Shown: piece after piece, positions 1 to 11,404 of the stretch
Layout of the letters: every line of letters begins with the position of its first letter
Numbering within the stretch: position 1 is the first letter of the stretch
From: Microcoleus sp. FACHB-1515
GTDB taxonomy: Bacteria; Cyanobacteriota; Cyanobacteriia; Elainellales; Elainellaceae
Direction of reading: 5' to 3'
Assembly: GCF_014696105.1 (NCBI RefSeq)
Contig: NZ_JACJPO010000057.1
Span: 1 to 49,141 of the forward strand
DNA length: 49,141 nt
The notes under the pieces: generated by a model
The model's database searches: none
What the model saw: only the letters and a program-made list of their open reading frames with translations
Told to the model about the DNA's origin: nothing
Program-made: the position numbers and the translations under genes

Positions 1-40
1 TATGTGGGTTACTTTGAATAAACTGTTCGAGCGTTTCCAT
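1..40 (-). CDS. Possible 5' end of a gene running off the window, perhaps a transposase
   Basis: On the minus strand an ATG at position 40 opens a frame to the window edge, reading METLEQFIQSNPH. Only 13 residues are visible. The start resembles, from memory, the beginning of cyanobacterial IS630-type or helix-turn-helix transposase proteins, but this is too short to be secure. Just upstream (60-74) lies a small inverted repeat, TGAGG-CACAC-CCTCA, which could belong to an element end. It may equally be a chance frame. Confidence 0.3.
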   Translation of the reverse strand, partial: METLEQFIQSNPH

Positions 41-400
41 TGTCTGAGAGGGTAGAGTTTGAGGCACACCCTCAGCCTACCATTTGTTCACATCCTATTT
101 AGGCTGCCTGTATTACCGATTTTGTTTTGAAGATAACTAGCCATAATCCGAGTATCGAAGCGCGAAGCCTAGTCGTTAACCTGCCTCAACGCTACTTTGT
201 AGTGTTGGTTGCTTCTAATTTGGGTTGCGATCGCCCTTCCTTGAACTTCACCGCAGCCATGCGATCGCTTGCGAATCGACACAGGCTTTCCAGACGCAAA
301 ATTGTGGGTGAACCGACCGTCGCAAATGCGGCAAGATTTGGCGACAAGTCGAGATAAGATGTTTAGTTGACTTCGCGCCCATTAAGTCAACCCTCTGTGC
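41..400. other. Non-coding stretch upstream of minC
   Basis: No convincing gene is visible here. A 76-codon frame at 127-357 on the plus strand has no recognisable domain and is rich in HIP1-derived codons, so I do not call it. HIP1-type cores lie near 228 and 262. A TAAGAT about 45 bases before the minC start could be a -10 box, but there is no good -35 partner. Confidence 0.4.
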
Positions 401-1174
401 ATGAATTCTGATTCTTCTGTTCCCACACCGATATCAGCAATTTCCCCGACTCCAGAGGGAAACCCGAATTTGCAAATTCGCCTCAAAAGCGAAGGCGGAC
501 GGCTGCTGCTGCTGCTGCCCGCTGAAACCGAAGTGAGCAGTTCAATGGGCTGGTCAGACTTGTGGATGCAGTTTCGGCAGCGACTCAGCGGCGGCGATCG
601 CTTCTGGCAGCCGAACACCGCCGTTCATTTGATTGCTCGCGATCGCCTGCTCGATTCCCGTCAGCTTCAGGCGATTTCGGATGCTCTCGCGGAATATCAG
701 CTTCAGCTCAAGCGCATCTACACCAGCCGCCGCCAAACCGCAGTTGCCGCTGCAACGGGCGGCTTTTCGGTCGAGCAGCATTCACCGCTGGCGCATCTGA
801 ATCAGCCAGCCGAAACAGGGCAAGCTCTAGCCGAACCGCTGTATATTCAAACGACGGTGCGATCGGGCATGGAAGTGCGGCATCCCGGCACGGTCGTCAT
901 TTTGGGCGACGTGAATCCGGGTAGCGCCGTGATTGCCGATGGAGATGTGCTAGTTTGGGGCAATCTGCGTGGCGTCGTTCAGGCAGGCGCAGCCGGAAAC
1001 TCGCGCTGCTACATTGCTGCACTTCGCATGGAGCCAACTCAGCTTCGCATTGCTGATGCCGTTGCTCGCGCTCCCGAAAAGCCGCCGCAGCAGTATGTGC
1101 CAGAAGTGGCTTACGTTACGCCTGAAGGGATTCGCATCGCCAAAGTGGTTGATTTCCACAAACTTCGCTCCTAG
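401..1174 (+). CDS. minC: Septum site-determining protein MinC
   Basis: A 257-residue inhibitor of FtsZ assembly that, with MinD, blocks division away from mid-cell. An N-terminal alpha/beta domain (about residues 20-110) is followed by a variable linker and the conserved beta-helical C-terminal domain from about residue 145. The hallmark GDVNPGSAVIADGDVLVWG lies near residues 168-186, in the domain that dimerises and binds MinD. The ATG at 401 precedes the first conserved block; no strong ribosome binding site is visible. It is the first gene of the minC-minD-minE cluster, 64 bases before minD on the same strand. Length and order match cyanobacterial min operons. Confidence 0.95.
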   Translation: MNSDSSVPTPISAISPTPEGNPNLQIRLKSEGGRLLLLLPAETEVSSSMGWSDLWMQFRQRLSGGDRFWQPNTAVHLIARDRLLDSRQLQAISDALAEYQLQLKRIYTSRRQTAVAAATGGFSVEQHSPLAHLNQPAETGQALAEPLYIQTTVRSGMEVRHPGTVVILGDVNPGSAVIADGDVLVWGNLRGVVQAGAAGNSRCYIAALRMEPTQLRIADAVARAPEKPPQQYVPEVAYVTPEGIRIAKVVDFHKLRS

Positions 1175-1238
1175 TTTTTCGGCTGTTGACCTGTCTCGGC
1201 TGTTGACCTGTAAAGTTGTTCATCTGTAATCCCTAGCC

Positions 1239-2048
1239 ATGAGTCGCATCATCGTTGTTACCTCCGGCAAAGGCGGCGTCGGCAAAACCACGACCACCGC
1301 GAATTTAGGCATGGCGCTGGCTCAGCGTGGCCGCAGCGTGGTTGTGATCGATGCGGACTTTGGCTTGCGGAATTTAGATTTGCTGCTCGGTCTGGAAAAT
1401 CGCATCGTCTACACGGCTGTCGAAGTGCTCGCGGGCGAATGCCGCCTAGAGCAAGCCTTGGTGAAAGATAAGCGACAGCCGAATTTGTCGCTGCTGCCTG
1501 CTGCACAAAATCGCACCAAAGATGCCGTCACGCCCGAACAGATGAAGCAGCTCGTCACAACGCTTGCGCCGACTTACGATTTTGTTTTAATCGATAGTCC
1601 AGCCGGAATTGAGACGGGCTTTCAAAATGCGATGATTGCCGCTCAAGAAGCGCTGATCGTGACGACACCGGAGATTGCGGCTGTGCGCGATGCCGATCGC
1701 ATTGTCGGCCTGCTGGAAGCCAACGGCATCAAAACCATGAGCTTGATCGTCAATCGACTTCGACCGCGCATGGTTGAAGATGAAAAAATGATGTCGGTGA
1801 AAGATGTGCAGGAAATTTTGGCGATTCCGCTGATTGGCGTGGTTCCCGACGATGAGCGCGTGATTGTTTCGACCAATCGCGGTGAACCTTTGGTTCTGGC
1901 TCCTGCCGGATCGCAAGCGGGCGAGGCGTTTGGCAACATTGCCCGCCGACTGGAAGGCGAAAAAGTGCCGTTCATCGATTTGTCGCCTGCACCAGAAGAT
2001 TTGTTTTCGCGCCTTCGCCGGATGTTTCGCGGTTCACCCCGCAAGTAG
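1239..2048 (+). CDS. minD: Septum site-determining protein MinD
   Basis: A 269-residue ParA/MinD-type ATPase that recruits MinC to the membrane and is released by MinE. The deviant Walker A motif KGGVGKTT is at residues 11-18, and the Walker B region follows in VLIDSPAGIE. The C-terminus DLFSRLRRMFRG is the expected amphipathic membrane-targeting helix. Length is normal. It lies between minC and minE on the same strand. Nothing is missing from the active site. Confidence 0.97.
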   Translation: MSRIIVVTSGKGGVGKTTTTANLGMALAQRGRSVVVIDADFGLRNLDLLLGLENRIVYTAVEVLAGECRLEQALVKDKRQPNLSLLPAAQNRTKDAVTPEQMKQLVTTLAPTYDFVLIDSPAGIETGFQNAMIAAQEALIVTTPEIAAVRDADRIVGLLEANGIKTMSLIVNRLRPRMVEDEKMMSVKDVQEILAIPLIGVVPDDERVIVSTNRGEPLVLAPAGSQAGEAFGNIARRLEGEKVPFIDLSPAPEDLFSRLRRMFRGSPRK

Positions 2049-2129
2049 GGGAACAAGATGAACTCACTGTTGGACGGATGGAGAGTCGATCGAAATTTCG
2101 CTATTGTGAGATGACTTGAGAGCAACGCT

Positions 2130-2537
2130 ATGATTTCCGAACTGCTAGAACGACTTTTTCCTCGCCATACCGAGGCCACCAGCCGCGCCAAAGTCAAAGA
2201 GCGGCTGCAATTCGTCCTAGCACACGATCGCGCCGACCTCACTCCAGAAATGGTCGAAAAGATGCGTCAGGAAATTCTTGAAGTCGTCTCGCGCTATGTG
2301 GAAATCGATGCGGAAGGCACAGAATTCTCGCTAGAAAACGATCAGCGCATGACTGCTTTAATCGCCAATCTTCCGATCCGGCGCGTTAAGGCGAAACTGG
2401 AAGCGATCGCGCCGCCTCCAGTTTCCGAAGACCCGCCCAAATCCGAAGATCTGTCCAAATCCGAAGATCCGTCCAAATTGGAAGACCGACCAAAAGTGGA
2501 AGGCGCGATCGACCAAGTGGGCAATCTGAAAGAGTAG
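2130..2537 (+). CDS. minE: Cell division topological specificity factor MinE with a repeat tail
   Basis: A 135-residue protein that stimulates MinD ATPase and sets the pole-to-pole Min pattern. The N-terminal part (residues 1-90) is standard: an amphipathic start, [12 protein letters not shown], the MinD-binding segment around [18 protein letters not shown], and the dimerisation domain. The family usually ends near 90-105 residues. Here residues 99-122 form an added tail of four six-residue repeats ([24 protein letters not shown]) encoded by an 18-base tandem repeat at 2424-2495. The tail is acidic, proline- and lysine-rich and probably disordered. Confidence 0.95.
   Translation: MISELLERLFPRHTEATSRAKVKERLQFVLAHDRADLTPEMVEKMRQEILEVVSRYVEIDAEGTEFSLENDQRMTALIANLPIRRVKAKLEAIAPPPVSEDPPKSEDLSKSEDPSKLEDRPKVEGAIDQVGNLKE
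2424..2495 (+). repeat. Four-copy 18-base tandem repeat inside minE
   Basis: Units start at 2424, 2442, 2460 and 2478 and keep the reading frame. Units 1 to 3 are nearly identical and unit 4 has diverged. They encode the SED-x-x-K repeats of the MinE tail. Confidence 0.9.
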
Positions 2538-2622
2538 CGCTGCAAGCAAAGTTAAATTTGCGATCGCACCTTTTCGCGAACTGAGCAACCGTTCGTGATG
2601 CGCTCTCTTTTACTAGACAGCA

Positions 2623-3660
2623 ATGAACGACTTGCAATCGCCTGATGTCCCTTTAATTTTGCTGATCGAAGACCAAGCTTCGATGCGGCTTCAGTTGCGA
2701 ACTTACCTCGAAGCGGCAGGATATCGAGTTGAGGAAGCGATCGACGGTCAGGCTGGAATCGAAGCTTATATTCGCCTGCTGCCAGACATCGTGCTGCTCG
2801 ATGCCGTCATGCCGATTATGGATGGCTTTACCTGCTGTTCGCAGCTTTTGGCACTGCCAATCGCTCATCCTGCGCCAATTTTGATGATTACAGGGTTGGA
2901 AGATACCACCTCAGTCGATCGCGCATTTGCGGCAGGAGCGATCGATTTCATCACCAAGCCCATTCACTGGCCTGTGCTGCATCAGCGCATCCGCCGTTTG
3001 CTGCAACAGGTGCAGCTTCACCGCCAGCTTGAAGCAATGAACGCTGCGCTTGCCCAAACCAATCAGGAACTCGAATCTGCGAATGCTGCGCTTGCCAAAC
3101 TCGCCGCGATCGACAGTTTGACAAATCTGGCGAACCGCCGCATCTTTGACGATCGCCTCAACTGGGAATGGCGGCGACTGACGCGCAAGCAGCTACCGCT
3201 CTCGCTGATTTTGGCAGACATCGATTTTTTCAAGCGCTACAACGACACCTACGGACATCAAGCTGGAGATGCTTGCCTCCAGCAGGTTGCCGGAGTGCTG
3301 CAATCGAGCCTGATGCGGCCTGCGGATCTGGCGGCTCGCTATGGCGGCGAAGAATTTGCGATCGTGCTGCCAAACACCAATTTGGCGGGAGCCGCGCGAG
3401 TCGCAGAACGAATCCGCCAGCAAATTCGCGCTTTAGCAATTCCTCACGCTCAAACGGATGGCGGCTATGTCAGCCTCAGCACGGGTGTGGCCTGCTTGAT
3501 TCCTCAGCCGACGCTGCAACCGATCGCCCTGCTCCAAGCGGCTGACCAAGCGCTGTATGCGGCCAAAGCTGCCGGACGCGATCGCATTGTTACGGTTTCG
3601 CCAACCCAAAGTGCGATGGGCGGGGCGATGCCTACGACTGACCCGGAGATTGTCCGGTAG
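2623..3660 (+). CDS. Response regulator with GGDEF domain (diguanylate cyclase)
   Basis: A 345-residue PleD/WspR-like protein predicted to make cyclic di-GMP when phosphorylated. The receiver domain covers about residues 10-125, with acidic residues E16 and D17, the phospho-acceptor D60 in LLDAVMP, and the conserved lysine in FITKP. A coiled-coil linker (LEAMNAALAQTNQELESAN) leads to a GGDEF domain with active motif GGEEF. The product-inhibition site RPAD sits exactly five residues before it, so feedback inhibition is expected. No kinase gene is adjacent. The 3' end overlaps the convergent SWIM gene by 29 bases. Confidence 0.93.
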   Translation: MNDLQSPDVPLILLIEDQASMRLQLRTYLEAAGYRVEEAIDGQAGIEAYIRLLPDIVLLDAVMPIMDGFTCCSQLLALPIAHPAPILMITGLEDTTSVDRAFAAGAIDFITKPIHWPVLHQRIRRLLQQVQLHRQLEAMNAALAQTNQELESANAALAKLAAIDSLTNLANRRIFDDRLNWEWRRLTRKQLPLSLILADIDFFKRYNDTYGHQAGDACLQQVAGVLQSSLMRPADLAARYGGEEFAIVLPNTNLAGAARVAERIRQQIRALAIPHAQTDGGYVSLSTGVACLIPQPTLQPIALLQAADQALYAAKAAGRDRIVTVSPTQSAMGGAMPTTDPEIVR

Positions 3661-4459
3661 ACATGGCGGCGATCACAGCCTGCTGACTCGCTTGCAAAGT
3701 GATCGAGCGCAAATAGTCCATCACTGCTTGCGAAGCGGCCAAATTCAAAGGCGAATCCGGCTTAATCGGAAAATTGCCCAGCACATCCAGCACGGTTTCG
3801 GTACTTGGCGGCGCAATCACGACCAGCGACGATTCAAGCTGCTCGTCATACTGCCAAAACTCGTGCAGATCGATCGCATCGGAAACCTGTTCCGGCTCGG
3901 CTGTTGCCGTTTGCTCGTCAGGATTCGCGCTTCTAAGCTGCCGCAGTTCATTGATGATTTGCTCTTTGCTGCGACCGCGCAGTTGAAATAGAACAAACGG
4001 ATCTTCGCTGAAGCGATCGCCCAGCAGATAATAAACCGCGCCGATATGTTTACAGGGATTCGCCGGATCGGGGCACGAACATTTGCTGTGAATATCAAAT
4101 TTCGTAAACGGAAACAAACTTAATCCATTTGCCGTAAATACTTCTTCGATGTTCTGCGGCATTTCTCCCGCTAACAGTTTGGCGGAAAAAATCGCCCGCT
4201 CTGAGAGCGATTCGATCACATATTGCCACTGCTCATCGCTGAATCGATCGAGCGACAAAGACACTTTATAAGGCTCTGGCGCAGTTCCCTGCACCAATGC
4301 CGACACCTTTTCACCTTTGTACTCGATGTTGAGAACATTCCCCTGCCGCGCATAGTTGCGGGCGCGTTCCAGCCTGCGTCGCCAGCCAAACGATTCGAGG
4401 ACATCGACCCAGCGCTGTGCCCACCATTCGCGATTTGGTTGTGTGTCGTAGTTGGTCAT
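3632..4459 (-). CDS. SWIM zinc-finger protein, partner of the SNF2 helicase
   Basis: A 275-residue protein with a SWIM zinc finger: C127, C129, C136 and H138 in CSCPDPANPCKH form the CxCx6CxH signature. SWIM domains bind nucleic acid or protein and are commonly encoded beside SNF2-type helicases. The rest is hydrophilic and lacks another domain I recognise. The gene starts two bases after the stop of the upstream SNF2 gene, so the two are almost surely co-transcribed and translationally coupled. Its last 29 bases overlap the 3' end of the diguanylate cyclase on the opposite strand. Confidence 0.9.
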   Translation of the reverse strand: MTNYDTQPNREWWAQRWVDVLESFGWRRRLERARNYARQGNVLNIEYKGEKVSALVQGTAPEPYKVSLSLDRFSDEQWQYVIESLSERAIFSAKLLAGEMPQNIEEVFTANGLSLFPFTKFDIHSKCSCPDPANPCKHIGAVYYLLGDRFSEDPFVLFQLRGRSKEQIINELRQLRSANPDEQTATAEPEQVSDAIDLHEFWQYDEQLESSLVVIAPPSTETVLDVLGNFPIKPDSPLNLAASQAVMDYLRSITLQASQQAVIAAMSTGQSPGQS

Positions 4460-4461
4460 CT

Positions 4462-7683
<3,222 letters not shown>

Positions 7684-7782
7684 GCGCGTAAGGGAGTTCT
7701 ACAGTCTGCTGCAAGATGAAATTTGCTGTGTGCAAGTGCAGTGGTTTAGTGGCGATCGCAAAAGCAACCAAGTAAATCCACG

Positions 7783-8361
7783 ATGCAGTTACCCGTTTTC
7801 AAGACACTAAAGAATGGCATGACGATCGCACTAGACGAGATGCTGCCCTCTGAACGTGAAATCGTCAGGTCGCTCTTGAATACTGTAGTAATGGAAGGGC
7901 AAACATATCCACACTTGCAGCCGCTAAGTGAAGCGGAATTTGCTGCATATTGGCTAGTTCAAGATGCGTTTGTGGTGCGGAAAGTGGAAGCATCGGATCG
8001 ATCGCAAAGCATGACAGGTGAAATTCTGGGTGCTTTCTATCTCAAGCCAAATTTCCCAGGTCGGTGCAGTCATATCTGCAACGCTGGCTTTATTGTACAA
8101 CCTGCCGCTAGGGGTCTGGGAATTGGGCGATTCATGGGCGAAGCGATGCTGGCGATCGCGCCGACGCGCAGCTACACAGCCGTAATGTTTAACTTGGTGT
8201 TTGCCAGCAATACAGCGTCTTTGAAGCTGTGGGAATCATTGGGGTTTACCGCGATCGGTCGCATTCCAAATGCAGTGCGGCTAGAAGGCGATCGCCATGT
8301 GGATGCCTGTATGCTCTATCGCTGTTTGGAGTCGCGATCGAATAATCTTGAGAAAACCTAA
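7783..8361 (+). CDS. GNAT-family N-acetyltransferase
   Basis: A 192-residue acetyltransferase of unknown substrate. The acetyl-CoA binding motif A appears in FIVQPAARGLGIGRFMGEAM, with the R/Q-x-x-G-x-G/A pattern. The later segment with N-x-A-S-L-K-L-W-E-S-L-G-F is typical of the GNAT C-terminal half. The ATG at 7783 is the first in the frame. The gene is transcribed away from the SNF2 gene; the 99-base gap holds both promoters. No neighbour hints at the substrate. Confidence 0.85.
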   Translation: MQLPVFKTLKNGMTIALDEMLPSEREIVRSLLNTVVMEGQTYPHLQPLSEAEFAAYWLVQDAFVVRKVEASDRSQSMTGEILGAFYLKPNFPGRCSHICNAGFIVQPAARGLGIGRFMGEAMLAIAPTRSYTAVMFNLVFASNTASLKLWESLGFTAIGRIPNAVRLEGDRHVDACMLYRCLESRSNNLEKT

Positions 8362-8420
8362 AGACTGACTTAAATTTAAGAGTTTCTTAACAAAATAAGC
8401 AGAGCTTCAATTTTGATTCC

Positions 8421-8446
8421 TGTGAGTGATTTGACAATTGTGAGTG
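8421..8446 (+). promoter_or_regulatory. Direct repeats flanking a -35-like box upstream of pnp
   Basis: TGTGAGTG occurs at 8421-8428 and again at 8439-8446, 18 bases apart start to start, on either side of TTGACA (8431-8436). The spacing puts both copies on roughly the same region of the helix, as expected for a dimeric regulator over a -35 box. No good -10 hexamer follows at 16-18 bases. A 12-base palindrome CTTAAATTTAAG lies upstream at 8369-8380. Confidence 0.3.
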
Positions 8447-8571
8447 TGGAAAAACGGGGGCGATTGAGCGATCGCTTTTTGCTTAGAAACGCCTGAAAAC
8501 AAGTCAGCACAAGTGTATCAGTGCTACGATCGCAGAAGAAAGAGAAGAAGAAAGAAAGGAAAACCCGCTAC

Positions 8572-10722
8572 ATGGTGAGTGAAGTAGACAAGTCAATATC
8601 CTTTGATGGACGGGATATTCGACTTAAAGTAGGCTTGCTTGCACCGCAAGCAGGCGGTTCGGTGTTGGTGCAGTCGGAAGAAACAGCGGTTTTGGTGACG
8701 GCGACGCGCAACAACGCCAGAGAAGGCATCGACTTTTTGCCGCTAACGGTTGACTACGAAGAACGACTGTATGCCGCCGGACGCATTCCCGGCGGATTTT
8801 TACGGCGTGAAGGTCGCCCGCCCGAAAAAGCGATTTTGACCGGACGTTTGATCGATCGCCCGATGCGCCCTCTATTTCCATCCTGGCTGCGCGACGATCT
8901 GCAAATTGTCGCCACGACCATGTCGCTTGATGAGCGCGTGCCGCCAGACGTGTTGGCTGTGACGGGTGCATCGATCGCCACGCTCCTCGCGGGAATTCCG
9001 TTTAATGGCCCAATGGCCGCTGTGCGCGTCGGCTTGATTGGCGACGACTTCATCATCAACCCGACCTACCAGGAAATTGAAGCCGGAGATCTTGATTTGG
9101 TCGTGGCCGGATCGCCCGAAGGCGTGATCATGGTCGAAGCCGGAGCCAATCAGCTTCCGGAACAAGACATTATTGAAGCGATCGATTTTGGCTACGAAGT
9201 CGTGCGCGATCTGATTCAGGCGCAGCTTGATCTGCTGGCCGAACTCGGCATCGAGCGTCCGCAAATCACGCCGCCCGAAACCGATTCGACGCTGGAGAAC
9301 TTCATTAGCGATCGCGCCAAAGAATCGATCCGCGAAATTCTTCACCACTTCGAGTACAGCAAAACCGAGCGCGATGCCGCTTTGGACGAAGTGAAAGAAT
9401 CGGTGAACGCCGCGATTGCCGAACTGCCGGAAGAAGATGCGGTGCGCGTCGCGATCGCTGCCGACTCCAAAGCCTTTGGCAACACGTTCAAAAGCTTGAC
9501 CAAAAAAATGATGCGCCAGCAGATCCTCAATGATGGCGTGCGCGTTGATGGTCGCAAGCTCGATGAAGTCCGCCCGATCTCGTGCCGAACCGGAGTGTTG
9601 CCCAATCGCGTTCACGGCAACGGCTTGTTTCAGCGCGGGCTGACGCAGGTGCTGTCGATCGCCACTTTGGGAACGCCCGGAGACGCGCAGGAAATGGACG
9701 ACCTCCATCCCGACGAGCAAAAGCGCTACATGCACCACTACAACTTCCCGCCCTACTCGGTCGGAGAAACCAAGCCGATGCGATCGCCCGGTCGTCGCGA
9801 AATCGGTCACGGCGCTTTGGCCGAACGTGCGATCGTGCCCGTTTTGCCGCCGAAAGAACAGTTTCCCTACGTTCTGCGCGTCGTCTCGGAAGTCCTTTCT
9901 TCCAACGGCTCCACCTCAATGGGTTCGGTTTGCGGCTCAACCCTTGCCCTGATGGATGCAGGCGTCCCAATCACCAAGCCCGTCAGCGGTGCGGCAATGG
10001 GATTGATCAAAGAAGGCGATGAAGTTCGTATTCTCACGGATATTCAGGGCATCGAAGACTTCCTGGGCGATATGGACTTCAAGGTCGCCGGAACTGCGGA
10101 CGGCATCACCGCCCTGCAAATGGACATGAAGCTGAACGGCTTACCGATCGCCGTGATTGCCGATGCCATTCGCCAAGCCAAGCCTGCCCGCATCCACATT
10201 TTGGAAAAAATGCTGGAAGCGATCGACAAGCCCCGTGAAGATCTTTCGCCCCACGCTCCGCGCCTGCTCACCATCAAGATTGACCCGGAATTCATCGGCA
10301 TGGTGATCGGTCCCGGTGGAAAGAACATCAAGGGCATCACCGAGCAAACCGGAGCCAAAGTCGATATCGAAGACGATGGCACGGTGACGATCTCGGCGAT
10401 CGAAGGCGAAAAGGCCAAGCAAGCCCGCGCCATCATCTTGGGCATGACGCGCAGGCTTGGAGTCGGCGATGTGTTTGCAGGCAAGGTGACGCGGATCATT
10501 CCGATCGGCGCGTTTGTCGAATTCCTGCCGGGCAAGGAAGGCATGATTCACATTTCGCAGCTTGCCGACTATCGCGTTGGTAAGGTGGAAGACGAAGTGG
10601 CCGTCGGTGACGAGGTAATCGTCAAGGTGCGCGAAATCGACGGACGCGGACGCATCAACCTGACGCGCTTGGGCATTCATCCCGACGAAGCAGCGGCGGC
10701 ACGAGCAGCAGCGTCTGAATAG
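8572..10722 (+). CDS. pnp: Polyribonucleotide nucleotidyltransferase (PNPase)
   Basis: A 716-residue 3'-to-5' phosphorolytic exoribonuclease and RNA polymerase of the degradosome. The order is RNase PH domain 1, helical linker, RNase PH domain 2 with the catalytic region [16 protein letters not shown], a KH domain ([17 protein letters not shown]) and an S1 domain ([18 protein letters not shown]). I place the start at ATG 8572, 11 bases after AGAAAGGA, which reads [14 protein letters not shown] like other cyanobacterial PNPases. The upstream GTG at 8521 adds a lysine-rich run unlike the family. A strong intrinsic terminator follows. Confidence 0.97.
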   Translation: MVSEVDKSISFDGRDIRLKVGLLAPQAGGSVLVQSEETAVLVTATRNNAREGIDFLPLTVDYEERLYAAGRIPGGFLRREGRPPEKAILTGRLIDRPMRPLFPSWLRDDLQIVATTMSLDERVPPDVLAVTGASIATLLAGIPFNGPMAAVRVGLIGDDFIINPTYQEIEAGDLDLVVAGSPEGVIMVEAGANQLPEQDIIEAIDFGYEVVRDLIQAQLDLLAELGIERPQITPPETDSTLENFISDRAKESIREILHHFEYSKTERDAALDEVKESVNAAIAELPEEDAVRVAIAADSKAFGNTFKSLTKKMMRQQILNDGVRVDGRKLDEVRPISCRTGVLPNRVHGNGLFQRGLTQVLSIATLGTPGDAQEMDDLHPDEQKRYMHHYNFPPYSVGETKPMRSPGRREIGHGALAERAIVPVLPPKEQFPYVLRVVSEVLSSNGSTSMGSVCGSTLALMDAGVPITKPVSGAAMGLIKEGDEVRILTDIQGIEDFLGDMDFKVAGTADGITALQMDMKLNGLPIAVIADAIRQAKPARIHILEKMLEAIDKPREDLSPHAPRLLTIKIDPEFIGMVIGPGGKNIKGITEQTGAKVDIEDDGTVTISAIEGEKAKQARAIILGMTRRLGVGDVFAGKVTRIIPIGAFVEFLPGKEGMIHISQLADYRVGKVEDEVAVGDEVIVKVREIDGRGRINLTRLGIHPDEAAAARAAASE

Positions 10723-10752
10723 TTCGGCGCTGAAAGCTTCTGTTGAATGGTT

Positions 10753-10784
10753 CAGGGTGTGGCGAAAGCTTCACCCTGTTTTTT
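10753..10784 (+). terminator. Intrinsic terminator of pnp
   Basis: CAGGGTG (10753-10759) pairs with CACCCTG (10772-10778), with a partly paired GAAA-containing loop, and is followed at once by six T residues. It lies 31 bases after the pnp stop codon. Confidence 0.9.
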
Positions 10785-10942
10785 GCTGGATAAGACGAGG
10801 GAAAAGCTCATCTTATCCAGATGCTTCACCAGTCGCCAGCCAAGATTGAAGAATGTTAAAATTCGACTGACCAGACTCGGAAATAATCGCTATTTTTGGG
10901 GTATCCACCTGGCGTTTTGGCCGCATCGAAGCGCCGCCTTGT

Positions 10943-11404
10943 GTGGGGATTCTGCCTGATTCTCAGCATCCATTCATCTTTTTGCCGCTGCTTGTGCACC
11001 CTCAAAAACCTCACAAGATCGACTTAAATGGCGATTACCCCTGCCCCTGCCGCCGTCGGGGTCGCCTCGTTCCGATCGCGCTGACCGAAGCGTTCGGCTG
11101 TAACCGCTGTCAGCAAATCTTTGTTGTGCAAGAGAGCGGGCAGGCGATCGAGCAGCTATCCACCCACTATCCGTATAAACGCGCATGGCGATGGACAGGC
11201 CATCAGTGGGTGATGGTGCATCCCAACCTGAGTCGAGGCTATTTGCCGCTGACGCTGGTGATTTTAATCGGCCTCGTGTTTCTGCTGCTGATCACAATGT
11301 TGCAGTCGCCGCTCAGCAGCAACCTCACCTTCCGCGTCGTCGCTGCGCTGATTCTGTCGGTGATGCTGGCGTTTATGCTTTGGCTCGCCTGTCGGCGATC
11401 GTGA
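10943..11404 (+). CDS. Zinc-ribbon membrane protein of unknown function
   Basis: About 153 residues from a GTG start; the true start could be further inside. Residues near 34-58 carry two cysteine pairs (CPC and CNRC), consistent with a zinc ribbon. Two hydrophobic segments follow, LTLVILIGLVFLLLITML and a second near the C-terminus (VVAALILSVMLAFMLWLA), predicting a cytoplasmic zinc ribbon anchored by a helical hairpin. The stop TGA overlaps the ATG of the following ProA-family gene (TGATG), so translation is coupled. I do not recognise a function; the coupling suggests only co-expression. Confidence 0.75.
   Translation: MGILPDSQHPFIFLPLLVHPQKPHKIDLNGDYPCPCRRRGRLVPIALTEAFGCNRCQQIFVVQESGQAIEQLSTHYPYKRAWRWTGHQWVMVHPNLSRGYLPLTLVILIGLVFLLLITMLQSPLSSNLTFRVVAALILSVMLAFMLWLACRRS

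Noticed and set aside
127-357. 76-codon frame before minC
   Set aside because: No domain, no ribosome site, composition dominated by HIP1-derived codons; looks like a chance frame.
11185-11403. Upstream extension of the ProA-family frame
   Set aside because: It overlaps the zinc-ribbon gene in another frame and is not protein-like; ATG 11404 fits the family start and the TGATG coupling.
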